The notes beneath the pieces were generated by a model. It was not told the DNA's origin and did no database searches. It saw nothing but the letters and a program-made list of their open reading frames with translations. Below, one piece after another: positions 31,851 to 38,231 of a stretch of 64,000 bases of DNA. Numbering within the stretch: position 1 is the first letter of the stretch; each line of letters begins with the position of its first letter. The DNA is from a virus: the IMG/VR virus record IMGVR_UViG_3300042455_001086, positions 124,001 to 188,000 of that record. The stretch is one strand, 5' to 3'. The position numbers and the translations under genes were made by a program.

Positions 31851-32258
31851 TTATTTAAAAACTAAAGCGTATGTTAATCCAACTATAATTGAGCCACCAA
31901 CTATATCTATAATTATATGTTTTGTCTTAATTTTTTTTATTTCACTTCTTAAACTTTTATTTTCCTTATCTAATAATTTAAATTTTGATTCGGTTAGTGA
32001 TATTATTTGATTATTTTTTTTGTCCTTTTCTTCTAGGATTGAAATTATATCGTTGTTTTTGGTTATTTTCGTCTCCAATTGAAAAATTTCATTAATATAA
32101 GTTTCCTCTTGTTTCTTTAGTCGATCAAACTCATTTAAATCAAGTAAAATAGACTTACCAACTCTAGCTGGTATATTCAAGGTTGTTGAATCAACATTTT
32201 TTTGTGAAAACAAAAATGTTGTAAGACAAATAAAAATAATGTTTAAAATATATTTCAT
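31851..32258 (-). CDS. Spanin-like secreted coiled-coil protein
   Basis: A 135-residue protein with a signal peptide (MKYILNIIFICLTTFLFSQK), a coiled coil over residues 45-105 and a C-terminal hydrophobic helix (IIIDIVGGSIIVGLTYALVF). It follows an N-anchored coiled-coil gene with a 1 nt gap, beside the endolysin. Paired envelope coiled-coil proteins in this position are typical of spanins, which fuse the inner and outer membranes in lysis. No lipobox is present, so it is not a classic o-spanin. The start at 32258 is preferred to an ATG inside the upstream gene. Confidence 0.6.
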   Translation of the reverse strand: MKYILNIIFICLTTFLFSQKNVDSTTLNIPARVGKSILLDLNEFDRLKKQEETYINEIFQLETKITKNNDIISILEEKDKKNNQIISLTESKFKLLDKENKSLRSEIKKIKTKHIIIDIVGGSIIVGLTYALVFK

Positions 32259-32259
32259 A

Positions 32260-32613
32260 TTAATAGTTATATCTTTTTTTAAGTGCCGAATCAATTTGTC
32301 TGGCATCATAGGTCAAAATCAATTCTTTTTCAACCTGGAAATAATTGTTTATTGTTTTTCTTTCATTTTTAATTTTGAAAATAGCAGAATCAATTTTTAA
32401 AATATCTTTCTTGTAGTTTAAGATTGAACTATCCAATTTTTTTTGTTGGCTTTTTAAATCGTTAATTTTTAAATCCAGTTGTTCTAATTTATATTTTAAC
32501 AATTCAGATCTATCTTCCACTGGTGTAAAAGCTCTAATTACAAGAACAATCAATAGGATAATTCCAATTGACTGAATAATAAATTTGAAATTATGTTTAA
32601 AAAAATCTTTCAT
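32260..32613 (-). CDS. Inner-membrane coiled-coil protein (i-spanin-like)
   Basis: A 117-residue protein. A basic start (MKDFFKHNFK) and one transmembrane helix (FIIQSIGIILLIVLVIRAF, about 11-29) precede a periplasmic coiled coil (residues 36-95). This is the layout of i-spanins (Rz-like). The chosen ATG overlaps the stop of the previous gene (ATGA); an ATG 14 codons earlier lies deep in that gene. Its partner would be the secreted protein encoded next. Confidence 0.6.
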   Translation of the reverse strand: MKDFFKHNFKFIIQSIGIILLIVLVIRAFTPVEDRSELLKYKLEQLDLKINDLKSQQKKLDSSILNYKKDILKIDSAIFKIKNERKTINNYFQVEKELILTYDARQIDSALKKRYNY

Positions 32614-33206
32614 TCGGTTGGGGTTTTCTTTCGGCTTGCGATTATTTTGGACCATTTTGTTTTAAATTTCTCATAATATTTTTTCAAATCAACAAGAAAA
32701 GCAAGGTATTCCTCATCAATTTTTGTCATTGTTCCATTTATATAGACACCATTTTTTTCACCAATAGTATAGAAAAATTCAACATCAAGTTCGGTTATTT
32801 TTCCAGACCATTCAACATTGTTTTCATATAAATTAAGTTTATTAAAATCAACAAGTTCAGAAACTTCAACAACAAATTCATCCATAGTTTCTTGGAAAGC
32901 TCTTTTATCTTCAGTTGTTAATTGTAAATCTTTACTTTCCTTGCTATGTATTACCATAATACCTCCAGAAATTCTATAAGCTTTCTTTTTTTCTGACTTA
33001 TTTGATTTTTCTTCATCTTCCTCATTATCAGTTTCGGCTGTCTCATACTCTTTTGTTACCCCTTCAATTTCTTTTTCAACATCTTCTTGTTCTGTAAGTA
33101 ATTTATAATTGTTAATAATTTGTTTTGACTCACTTTCAGAAATTTGGGTTTTAAGAGCTTTTCTTGTTGCCTCCAATAATGTTTTAATTTCTTCGTATCT
33201 ACTCAT
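32610..33206 (-). CDS. Hypothetical protein with leader ending LLTEQ
   Basis: A 198-residue protein. The first 40 residues are helical and basic and end LLTEQ, like a head-targeting leader but longer. An acidic region (DNEEDEEKSNKSEKKK) follows, then a compact beta-rich domain (IMVIHSKESKDLQL; LDVEFFYTIGEKNGVYINGT). Its position between the amidase and the spanin-like genes is unexpected for a head protein. The start overlaps the amidase stop by 8 nt. Confidence 0.6.
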   Translation of the reverse strand: MSRYEEIKTLLEATRKALKTQISESESKQIINNYKLLTEQEDVEKEIEGVTKEYETAETDNEEDEEKSNKSEKKKAYRISGGIMVIHSKESKDLQLTTEDKRAFQETMDEFVVEVSELVDFNKLNLYENNVEWSGKITELDVEFFYTIGEKNGVYINGTMTKIDEEYLAFLVDLKKYYEKFKTKWSKIIASRKKTPTE

Positions 33207-33795
33207 CTTCAATTTTTTTTAAAAAATATTCAAAATTAAATGATGGGTTTAAATCTGTGGAATCTGAAAAGAAATTACTTCTAGTCAAAATACCATTTGT
33301 TTTTTCCGCACCATTTATTTTGGTGTTATGTCCAACAAATTTTTTCTCAATATTAAATTCTGTAATTAATTTTTTACATAAAAATATTGTAGAATTTATT
33401 TGTTCTTCTGTGTAAGTATCCCAAAAAATAAAATCTCTCCATTTTTTTTCGTATGGCTTACCTTTATAAATACTTCCAATCCAGTTAATGTATCCATTTT
33501 TTAATGGTTCTTTTTGCAACCATCCTAAATTTTCTAAACAAATCGTGATTGCGTTTTTATCTATTAACTTACTATTAAATATTTTAGATGTTTCTTCTTG
33601 GTTCAATAACTCCAAAATCTTACCTTCTTTATCTATAAAAAAATTTGGGATTTTATCGTATTTTCTATTTCCACGATATTTTAAGGCTGTAAGATATTCT
33701 TCGGCCAAACGAGAAGAATGTAGGAGTATTATTTGTTTTTTATTTTTATTTATACCTTGACCTAAAAAATTTCCGTATTTTATTATTTTAGTCAT
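33199..33795 (-). CDS. N-acetylmuramoyl-L-alanine amidase (endolysin)
   Basis: A 198-residue amidase of the Amidase_2/AmpD type. Candidate zinc ligands are His26 (IILLHSS), His156 (FVGHN) and Asp181 (DLNPSF), in the order seen in AmpD-like enzymes. It cuts the amide bond between N-acetylmuramic acid and L-Ala in peptidoglycan. No cell-wall binding domain and no signal peptide are visible, so release would need a holin or the neighbouring membrane proteins. It is followed by three genes of envelope type, forming a lysis cassette. Confidence 0.85.
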   Translation of the reverse strand: MTKIIKYGNFLGQGINKNKKQIILLHSSRLAEEYLTALKYRGNRKYDKIPNFFIDKEGKILELLNQEETSKIFNSKLIDKNAITICLENLGWLQKEPLKNGYINWIGSIYKGKPYEKKWRDFIFWDTYTEEQINSTIFLCKKLITEFNIEKKFVGHNTKINGAEKTNGILTRSNFFSDSTDLNPSFNFEYFLKKIEDE

Positions 33796-34858
33796 TAGAT
33801 TTTTTATAAACCAATCTTTTTATGTTTTGATTAACTTCTTCACCCTTTTCTTCGTTTGTTGGGATCCAGGATTTTTGTTCTGTTATATTCAATGGTTCTC
33901 TTTTGATTTCAATTGTTGGCATATCAACTACTTGGTCGGTACTTGGTCGGTACTTGGTCGGTACTTGGTCACTTTCTTGGTCACTTTCTTGGTTACCCTC
34001 ATCTACTTGGGGGGTAGTTGGGGGGTGGTTGGGGGTTGGTTGAATATTATCATCGTCCTTTTTATTCCCCTTAAACGCTTGGTTTGTTGCAATAACCAAT
34101 GTTATTGCCAATGGATCAAAAACAAAAATAAGAATCAAAATAAAAAGATTTGCCGTTCTTTTAATGTCCCAATTCAAAACCTCACTTAAATACTTTATGG
34201 TTCCCAATTCACTTCCTTCAATTTCCTGAGATTCCATATTTAATATCTCAACATCTAGATTTGTTATACTGTCATTTAAATTATCAATCTTTTTTGAAAT
34301 TGTATCTCTTCTTATTTGTGCATCTTTTAATTGATTTTCAAATGTCTTTCTATTGGCATTATTTGCTTTTGTTATGATTTGACCGGTCTTTCTATCAACT
34401 GATTGTGTGGTCGTATTATTTGATAAACCATCTCTTAATTTTGTAATATCACGATCCAAAGTTTCTTTTTCCTTGGTTAATTCATCTTTAATTTCTTCAA
34501 ATCTGGTTTTTTTAAGTTCAACATTTTTTACTTTTTTTCCACTGATTTCAAGTTTTGCAATATTCTGTTGGAAACCGGTACTTAATAAACCATAAATCCC
34601 AAGTGATGTAATGATTGAAAGTGTTACGAGGGCTGTTGTCATATATATTTTTAAAACACCATATACTTCGTCCCACTTATCGTGAAGATAAGTTGCAATT
34701 GCGAGTTTTGAGATTTCAAGAAAACTACCCATTATAATAACAGGAATTGCAACACCTGTAAAAACCACAGATAATCCAATAACACTATAGTAGGCCGCAG
34801 TTCCGGAAAGACCTAGCGCACAAAATAATAAAAACCAAGGTAATAATTTATCTTTCAT
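33788..34858 (-). CDS. Multi-span membrane protein with central coiled coil
   Basis: A 356-residue protein. The N-terminus has about three membrane helices (LLPWFLLFCALGLSG, VIGLSVVFTGVAIPV, TTALVTLSIITSLGI). A coiled coil of about 120 residues follows (KTRFEEIKDELTKEKETLDR region), then another helix (TANLFILILIFVFDPL) and a Pro/Gln-rich cytoplasmic tail containing tandem repeats. Similar proteins occur in many large phages. It lies beside the endolysin, so a holin-like or lysis-timing role is conceivable, though it is much larger than typical holins. Confidence 0.65.
   Translation of the reverse strand: MKDKLLPWFLLFCALGLSGTAAYYSVIGLSVVFTGVAIPVIIMGSFLEISKLAIATYLHDKWDEVYGVLKIYMTTALVTLSIITSLGIYGLLSTGFQQNIAKLEISGKKVKNVELKKTRFEEIKDELTKEKETLDRDITKLRDGLSNNTTTQSVDRKTGQIITKANNANRKTFENQLKDAQIRRDTISKKIDNLNDSITNLDVEILNMESQEIEGSELGTIKYLSEVLNWDIKRTANLFILILIFVFDPLAITLVIATNQAFKGNKKDDDNIQPTPNHPPTTPQVDEGNQESDQESDQVPTKYRPSTDQVVDMPTIEIKREPLNITEQKSWIPTNEEKGEEVNQNIKRLVYKKSND
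33930..33994 (-). repeat. 11 bp tandem repeat inside a coding region
   Basis: The unit CAAGTACCGAC (minus strand) occurs three times and is followed by a partial copy. It is preceded by two copies of a 12 bp unit (GACCAAGAAAGT). Because 11 is not a multiple of 3, each unit is read in a different frame, and gain or loss of one unit would shift the frame. Confidence 0.8.
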
Positions 34859-35339
34859 AATGAACAATTATATTCCCTTTGACAAATTTTGTAAATGACT
34901 TTAGATTTACAAATTCCTCAACAACTAAATCACCATCACTTTTTATGATAATTAATTTATTTTCTGGTTTATATGATAAAGTTTTTGGGTATATTATTGA
35001 AGTTACAATATTGAGGGAGTATGTTCCGTTTCTATTTAGATGTGGTACAACAATAAAATCAAAAAGATTTAAATAATCCTTAACTAATATACTTGTTTTA
35101 TTACCACCTTCTAATATTGTTTTAGCAAGCTCAGAAAAAACATCCGAGAATTCAAAAATAACATCACCAATAGTATTAACATCTACTCTACCAAATCTTG
35201 TATTAGGTGCTGTGGTTTCTTGAGAATGTATTGTTGCCACAACCTTAAATGTGTCACCATCTTCATCAGTGAAATCTCCCAAATTTATTCTTGCTCCTTG
35301 TTCAAGTATTATGTTTTTTAAAACACTTAATAGTTCCAT
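34848..35339 (-). CDS. Hypothetical protein with leader LKNIILEQ
   Basis: A 163-residue protein. The leader MELLSVLKNIILEQ ends at a Leu-x-Glu-type site. The body is beta-rich (DTFKVVATIHSQET, YSLNIVTSIIYPKTL), suggesting a small barrel domain. It has a late-type box 4 nt before the ATG and follows a terminator, so it begins a new transcription unit. Confidence 0.65.
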   Translation of the reverse strand: MELLSVLKNIILEQGARINLGDFTDEDGDTFKVVATIHSQETTAPNTRFGRVDVNTIGDVIFEFSDVFSELAKTILEGGNKTSILVKDYLNLFDFIVVPHLNRNGTYSLNIVTSIIYPKTLSYKPENKLIIIKSDGDLVVEEFVNLKSFTKFVKGNIIVHYER

Positions 35340-35343
35340 ATGT

Positions 35344-35351
35344 TATAAATA
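35344..35351 (-). promoter_or_regulatory. Late-type box TATTTATA before the LKNIILEQ gene
   Basis: The box lies 4 nt before the ATG at 35339 and overlaps the T-rich end of the ncRNA terminator. Confidence 0.5.
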
Positions 35352-35507
35352 TAAAACCCCCCGTAAAAACGGAGGGTTCAATGGATATTTAACCAATTAA
35401 GGTAGGTTTATCCAACCCGAATCTTTGCTATCACTTGATTCTCAGTGGTCAGCTTTACACTAGGAGGGCTGACATTCCTTGTTTCTGTGTTTGTGAACTA
35501 CATCAAC
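35350..35507 (-). ncRNA. Probable small non-coding RNA 1
   Basis: About 155 nt between a perfect promoter and a terminator, with no credible gene inside. The predicted RNA has a hairpin GTCAGC/GCTGAC with a 14 nt loop starting CCTCCT, then GGTT/AACC, then the terminator. The CCTCCT loop resembles an anti-Shine-Dalgarno and could pair with AGGAGG-like sites. Confidence 0.6.
35355..35378 (-). terminator. Terminator of ncRNA 1
   Basis: AACCCTCCGT/ACGGGGGGTT with one mismatch, followed on the minus strand by TTTTATATTT. Confidence 0.8.
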
Positions 35508-35511
35508 AATA

Positions 35512-35543
35512 CAAAGATATGTTCTTTTTTTTAATCTACCAAA
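35512..35543 (-). promoter_or_regulatory. Vegetative promoter (TTTG-N20-TATCTTTG) of ncRNA 1
   Basis: TTTG lies at 35540-35543 and TATCTTTG at 35512-35519 on the minus strand. It is divergent from the plus-strand gene at 35570. Confidence 0.8.
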
Positions 35544-35555
35544 TAATTTTTGTGG

Positions 35556-35563
35556 TATTTATT
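35556..35563 (+). promoter_or_regulatory. Late-type box TATTTATT before the plus-strand leader gene
   Basis: On the plus strand, 6 nt before the ATG at 35570. Confidence 0.45.
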
Positions 35564-35569
35564 ATAAAT

Positions 35570-36190
35570 ATGAAAAGTTTAATTAGGAGAATTTTAAAAG
35601 AGGAAGTTGAGACTTTCAGTATTAAAGAGATTGATTTACCAGATTTTCTTTTTGAAAATTTATTAACTGAAGGAAGGTCATCAATGCCTGTTGATAAAGA
35701 GCTTGTTGAAGAATTAAATAAATATGTTAAAGAAAGATACAACTGGCCACCAAATATAAAAAATGAATGGTGTAGCGATATAAAAGAAAAAGAATTACCA
35801 AATGAAAAAATTGTAAAATATTCTTGTTCTAAAAAATTTGAGATTAAAGTTTCTGATCATTGGGCGCAAAGACTTTTTAGGCCAGAAGAACCAGAGCATC
35901 AACCTGGTGGTAGATTATCACATTTAAATATATTATACCCTAGAAAACACGAAGGGTTGAATCTTTTTTTTGATTATAAAGATTCAATTAATGAATATTT
36001 TACAAATGCAACAAGTTGGGCACCTCCACAAACAAAAAGATTTTTACTTACTTTAGGTAATTATCAAGAAATTGTTGCGGTAAGAAAAGAAGGTAAAGGT
36101 CAGTATTACGCAGAATTTATAACACAAATAAAAGGAGAAAGATTTTTTGATACGGAAGATCTAAAAAAAACAATACGTTTATATCTATAA
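35570..36190 (+). CDS. Hypothetical protein with leader RRILKEE
   Basis: A 206-residue protein on the plus strand starting MKSLIRRILKEEVETFSIKE, a leader with a Leu-Lys-Glu site. The body has an FEIKVSDHWAQRLFRPEEPE segment and ends in a GERFFDTEDLKKTIRLYL helix. The DHWxxRL...HQPGGRL arrangement recalls compact nuclease or toxin-like folds but is not diagnostic. The open frame extends upstream through the ncRNA promoter; the ATG at 35570 is chosen because the leader and the box fit it. It stands alone between two minus-strand RNAs. Confidence 0.65.
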   Translation: MKSLIRRILKEEVETFSIKEIDLPDFLFENLLTEGRSSMPVDKELVEELNKYVKERYNWPPNIKNEWCSDIKEKELPNEKIVKYSCSKKFEIKVSDHWAQRLFRPEEPEHQPGGRLSHLNILYPRKHEGLNLFFDYKDSINEYFTNATSWAPPQTKRFLLTLGNYQEIVAVRKEGKGQYYAEFITQIKGERFFDTEDLKKTIRLYL

Positions 36191-36191
36191 G

Positions 36192-36222
36192 AAAAAAAGG
36201 ACGGTTTATCCGTCCTTTTTTA
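36192..36222. terminator. Bidirectional terminator
   Basis: GGACGG/CCGTCC with a 5 nt loop, flanked by seven A on one side and seven T on the other. It ends the plus-strand leader gene and ncRNA 2. Confidence 0.85.
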
Positions 36223-36403
36223 ATCTTATCTCGTAAGATTTTAACGCCCATCGAGCTGTATATGGGATAGCTGATGATTACCACATTTCTGTGTATTTTG
36301 GGGACCTCCCATCTTTTTCAATCACCCCCCCTAACCCGTAAGTTAAGAGATAAACTCCTTTTCTATACTTGGGAGCCCAAAAACAAGTTGTTATTAATTT
36401 AAT
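36192..36403 (-). ncRNA. Probable small non-coding RNA 2
   Basis: About 210 nt between a perfect promoter and the bidirectional terminator, visibly richer in G and C than its surroundings. Predicted hairpins are CTTG/CAAG, TGGG/CCCCA, CCCAT/ATGGG and ATCTTA/TAAGAT. It has an AAAAGGAG and a run of seven G. A 23-codon frame beginning MGGPQNTQKCGNH could be read, but it has no good ribosome binding site. Function unknown. Confidence 0.6.
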
Positions 36404-36407
36404 AATA

Positions 36408-36438
36408 CAAAGATAAAAAGTTTTTTCTAATTACCAAA
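36408..36438 (-). promoter_or_regulatory. Vegetative promoter (TTTG-N19-TATCTTTG) of ncRNA 2
   Basis: TTTG lies at 36435-36438 and TATCTTTG at 36408-36415 on the minus strand, followed by TATTATT, very like the start of ncRNA 1. Confidence 0.8.
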
Positions 36439-36443
36439 CTTTC

Positions 36444-37277
36444 CTAATAAATATTTTTAAAAATATGTGCAATCACATCTACGGTCCATCCATTACCGAG
36501 TAAATTGAATCTTTGTGTGTTTGAAACAACGGATGTGTAATTATCTTGGACAGTTTGTAATCTCTCACATTCAAGTGGTGTAAATAACCTATCTTCTCCT
36601 GTTATAGCTTTAATTTCTATATAACATTTTGGTGTTATATTTTTACCCCATCCGTGTGCTAACTCACGAGTAAGTGTTGGTGCTTTACCAGTTGCTTTAT
36701 AGTTTTTAGCATAATTTAGTTGAGCTTGGATGGTTTTTGGTGGTAAAGTTTTATGTTTTGTTGAATAATCCAAAATATCTTTAACTAATATTCCTTTATC
36801 ATCCGGTTGTTTTAAATTAGGAATATTTGTCCAATATAATCGTTCTCTATTTTGTGCTGAAACTAAATTACTATTAATCCTGATCGGTTCAACACCCATA
36901 TGTTCTGTAATTACATTTTCGGATTCCTTTTTCATCTTAACATTCTCTAACAAGAAATATTTTGGTTGTAATTCATCTCTTAATCGAACAAACTCAAAAA
37001 ATAATTTACTTCTTGAATCCTCAAAATTCAATCCTTTACCGGCAAAGGAAAAACCTCGACACGGTGATCCACCAAACATTAAATCTATTTTTGGTAAATC
37101 AGATCCTTTTACATTTAATACATCTCCAACCTGGATTGTTTCCGGATAATTATGTTGTGTTACCTTAATCGCATATTCATCAATTTCGGAAGCATAATAT
37201 TTATCATATTTAATACCAGCTCGGTTCAAAGCAATTTGGCCACAACTCATCCCATCGAAAAGACTCAGTATATTCAT
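36444..37277 (-). CDS. C5-cytosine DNA methyltransferase
   Basis: A 277-residue Dcm-like enzyme with the motifs in order. Motif I is LSLFDGMSCGQIAL, motif IV is GGSPCRGFSF with the catalytic Cys73, motif VI is ENVKM (111-115), motif VIII is QNRERLYW (142-149), the target region is short, RLFTPLECERLQ is motif IX, and GNGWTVDVI is motif X. It adds a methyl group to cytosine C5 at a sequence I cannot deduce. It is small for the family (usually 320 or more). It is followed with a 4 nt overlap by a nuclease gene. Confidence 0.9.
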   Translation of the reverse strand: MNILSLFDGMSCGQIALNRAGIKYDKYYASEIDEYAIKVTQHNYPETIQVGDVLNVKGSDLPKIDLMFGGSPCRGFSFAGKGLNFEDSRSKLFFEFVRLRDELQPKYFLLENVKMKKESENVITEHMGVEPIRINSNLVSAQNRERLYWTNIPNLKQPDDKGILVKDILDYSTKHKTLPPKTIQAQLNYAKNYKATGKAPTLTRELAHGWGKNITPKCYIEIKAITGEDRLFTPLECERLQTVQDNYTSVVSNTQRFNLLGNGWTVDVIAHIFKNIY

Positions 37278-38188
37278 AATTCAATATTTTTTAATAAGAT
37301 ATTTTCAATATCATCAAACTTATAATATGGAATTCTAATTAATGTTATATTATTATCCATACAATATTTAGTTTTAATTTTATCTCTTTTTTTTGTTTTT
37401 TCCAATAATTCATCACCACCAAAATTTTTAACACTTTTAAAATGTAGTTCACCATCAAATTCAACACATATATTTTGTTCTGGTAAATAAAAATCAAAAG
37501 GGAGTGGTTTAATGTTTTTACAATCATCAAAAATACATTCTCTAATATATTTAATTTTTTGTTTATCTAATATTTCCACAATTTTTTCCTCACCTTTTGA
37601 ATTTTGACACTCTGGACATCCAGACTTTTTACTTAAATGGTGATTTGGTGAAACATTAAATATTCCGTGATTTTTACACACAATACTAACTTTTGTTCTA
37701 TTATTTTTATATTCTACCAAACTATAATCATATCTATTATTGTGTATCTGATTTGCCTCGTCAATAAATTCACTTGTTGTTTTTTTATAAACATTACCAC
37801 ATTTTTGACAACCAGCACCGGCCAAATGATGATGTGGTGTCTGTTTGAATAAGCCGTGTGTTGGGCAAATTATATCAATTTTTATTTCGTTTCGAACATA
37901 GACACTATTTGAATAGTCGTATTTATTATTGTGTTTTTTATTAAATCTATCAATTATATTTTTACCAATATTTTTAGATTTTGATATACTAGCGTTATTA
38001 CATTTATTACAACCAACTTTTTTACTTAAATGGTCGTTTGGTCTTATACTAAATAAACCGTGTATTGGACAAATTAAATTAACTTTAACACCATTACTAA
38101 TATAATTTACTTGTGAATATTCATATTTATCACCGTGAATTTCAATTGATTCCGAAATAAATTCTTCATTTGTTTTTCTTTTACTCAT
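37274..38188 (-). CDS. Zinc-ribbon repeat protein with Vsr-like PD-(D/E)XK nuclease domain
   Basis: A 304-residue protein. Three tandem repeats of about 65 residues (KYEYSQVNY..., then CPIHGLF, then H..KK.GC.KC) resemble the DUF723-type zinc-ribbon DNA-binding repeats. The C-terminal domain has FDFYLPEQNICVEFDGELHF, KKRDKIKTKYC and ITLIRIPY, as in Vsr and related restriction-type nucleases. Vsr partners C5 methyltransferases in bacteria to repair T:G mismatches, but a homing or restriction role is equally possible. The start at 38188 is preferred to a TTG upstream. Confidence 0.75.
   Translation of the reverse strand: MSKRKTNEEFISESIEIHGDKYEYSQVNYISNGVKVNLICPIHGLFSIRPNDHLSKKVGCNKCNNASISKSKNIGKNIIDRFNKKHNNKYDYSNSVYVRNEIKIDIICPTHGLFKQTPHHHLAGAGCQKCGNVYKKTTSEFIDEANQIHNNRYDYSLVEYKNNRTKVSIVCKNHGIFNVSPNHHLSKKSGCPECQNSKGEEKIVEILDKQKIKYIRECIFDDCKNIKPLPFDFYLPEQNICVEFDGELHFKSVKNFGGDELLEKTKKRDKIKTKYCMDNNITLIRIPYYKFDDIENILLKNIEL
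38092..38099 (-). other. Upstream coding region of the nuclease gene, no extra feature
   Basis: No separate regulatory site is seen inside the nuclease gene here; the promoter-like box lies at its start, listed separately. Confidence 0.1.
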
Positions 38189-38191
38189 ACT

Positions 38192-38199
38192 GATAAATA
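38192..38199 (-). promoter_or_regulatory. Late-type box variant TATTTATC before the nuclease gene
   Basis: The box lies 3 nt before the ATG at 38188. The last base differs from the commonest form. Confidence 0.35.
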
Positions 38200-38231
38200 T
38201 GAGTAAAGAACAAAAAAGACAAATTAAATTT

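Noticed and set aside
35344-35351. TATAAATA read as a T4-type late promoter
   Set aside because: It reads TATAAATA only on the opposite strand. On the coding strand of each gene it is TATTTATA, so it was recorded as a different motif.
36300-36370. 23-codon gene MGGPQNTQKCGNH inside ncRNA 2
   Set aside because: No ribosome binding site, and overlapping hairpins with a promoter and terminator favour a non-coding RNA. Not fully excluded.
38092-38099. Regulatory site inside the nuclease gene
   Set aside because: Nothing there stands out from ordinary coding sequence; the low-confidence entry at this position should be ignored.
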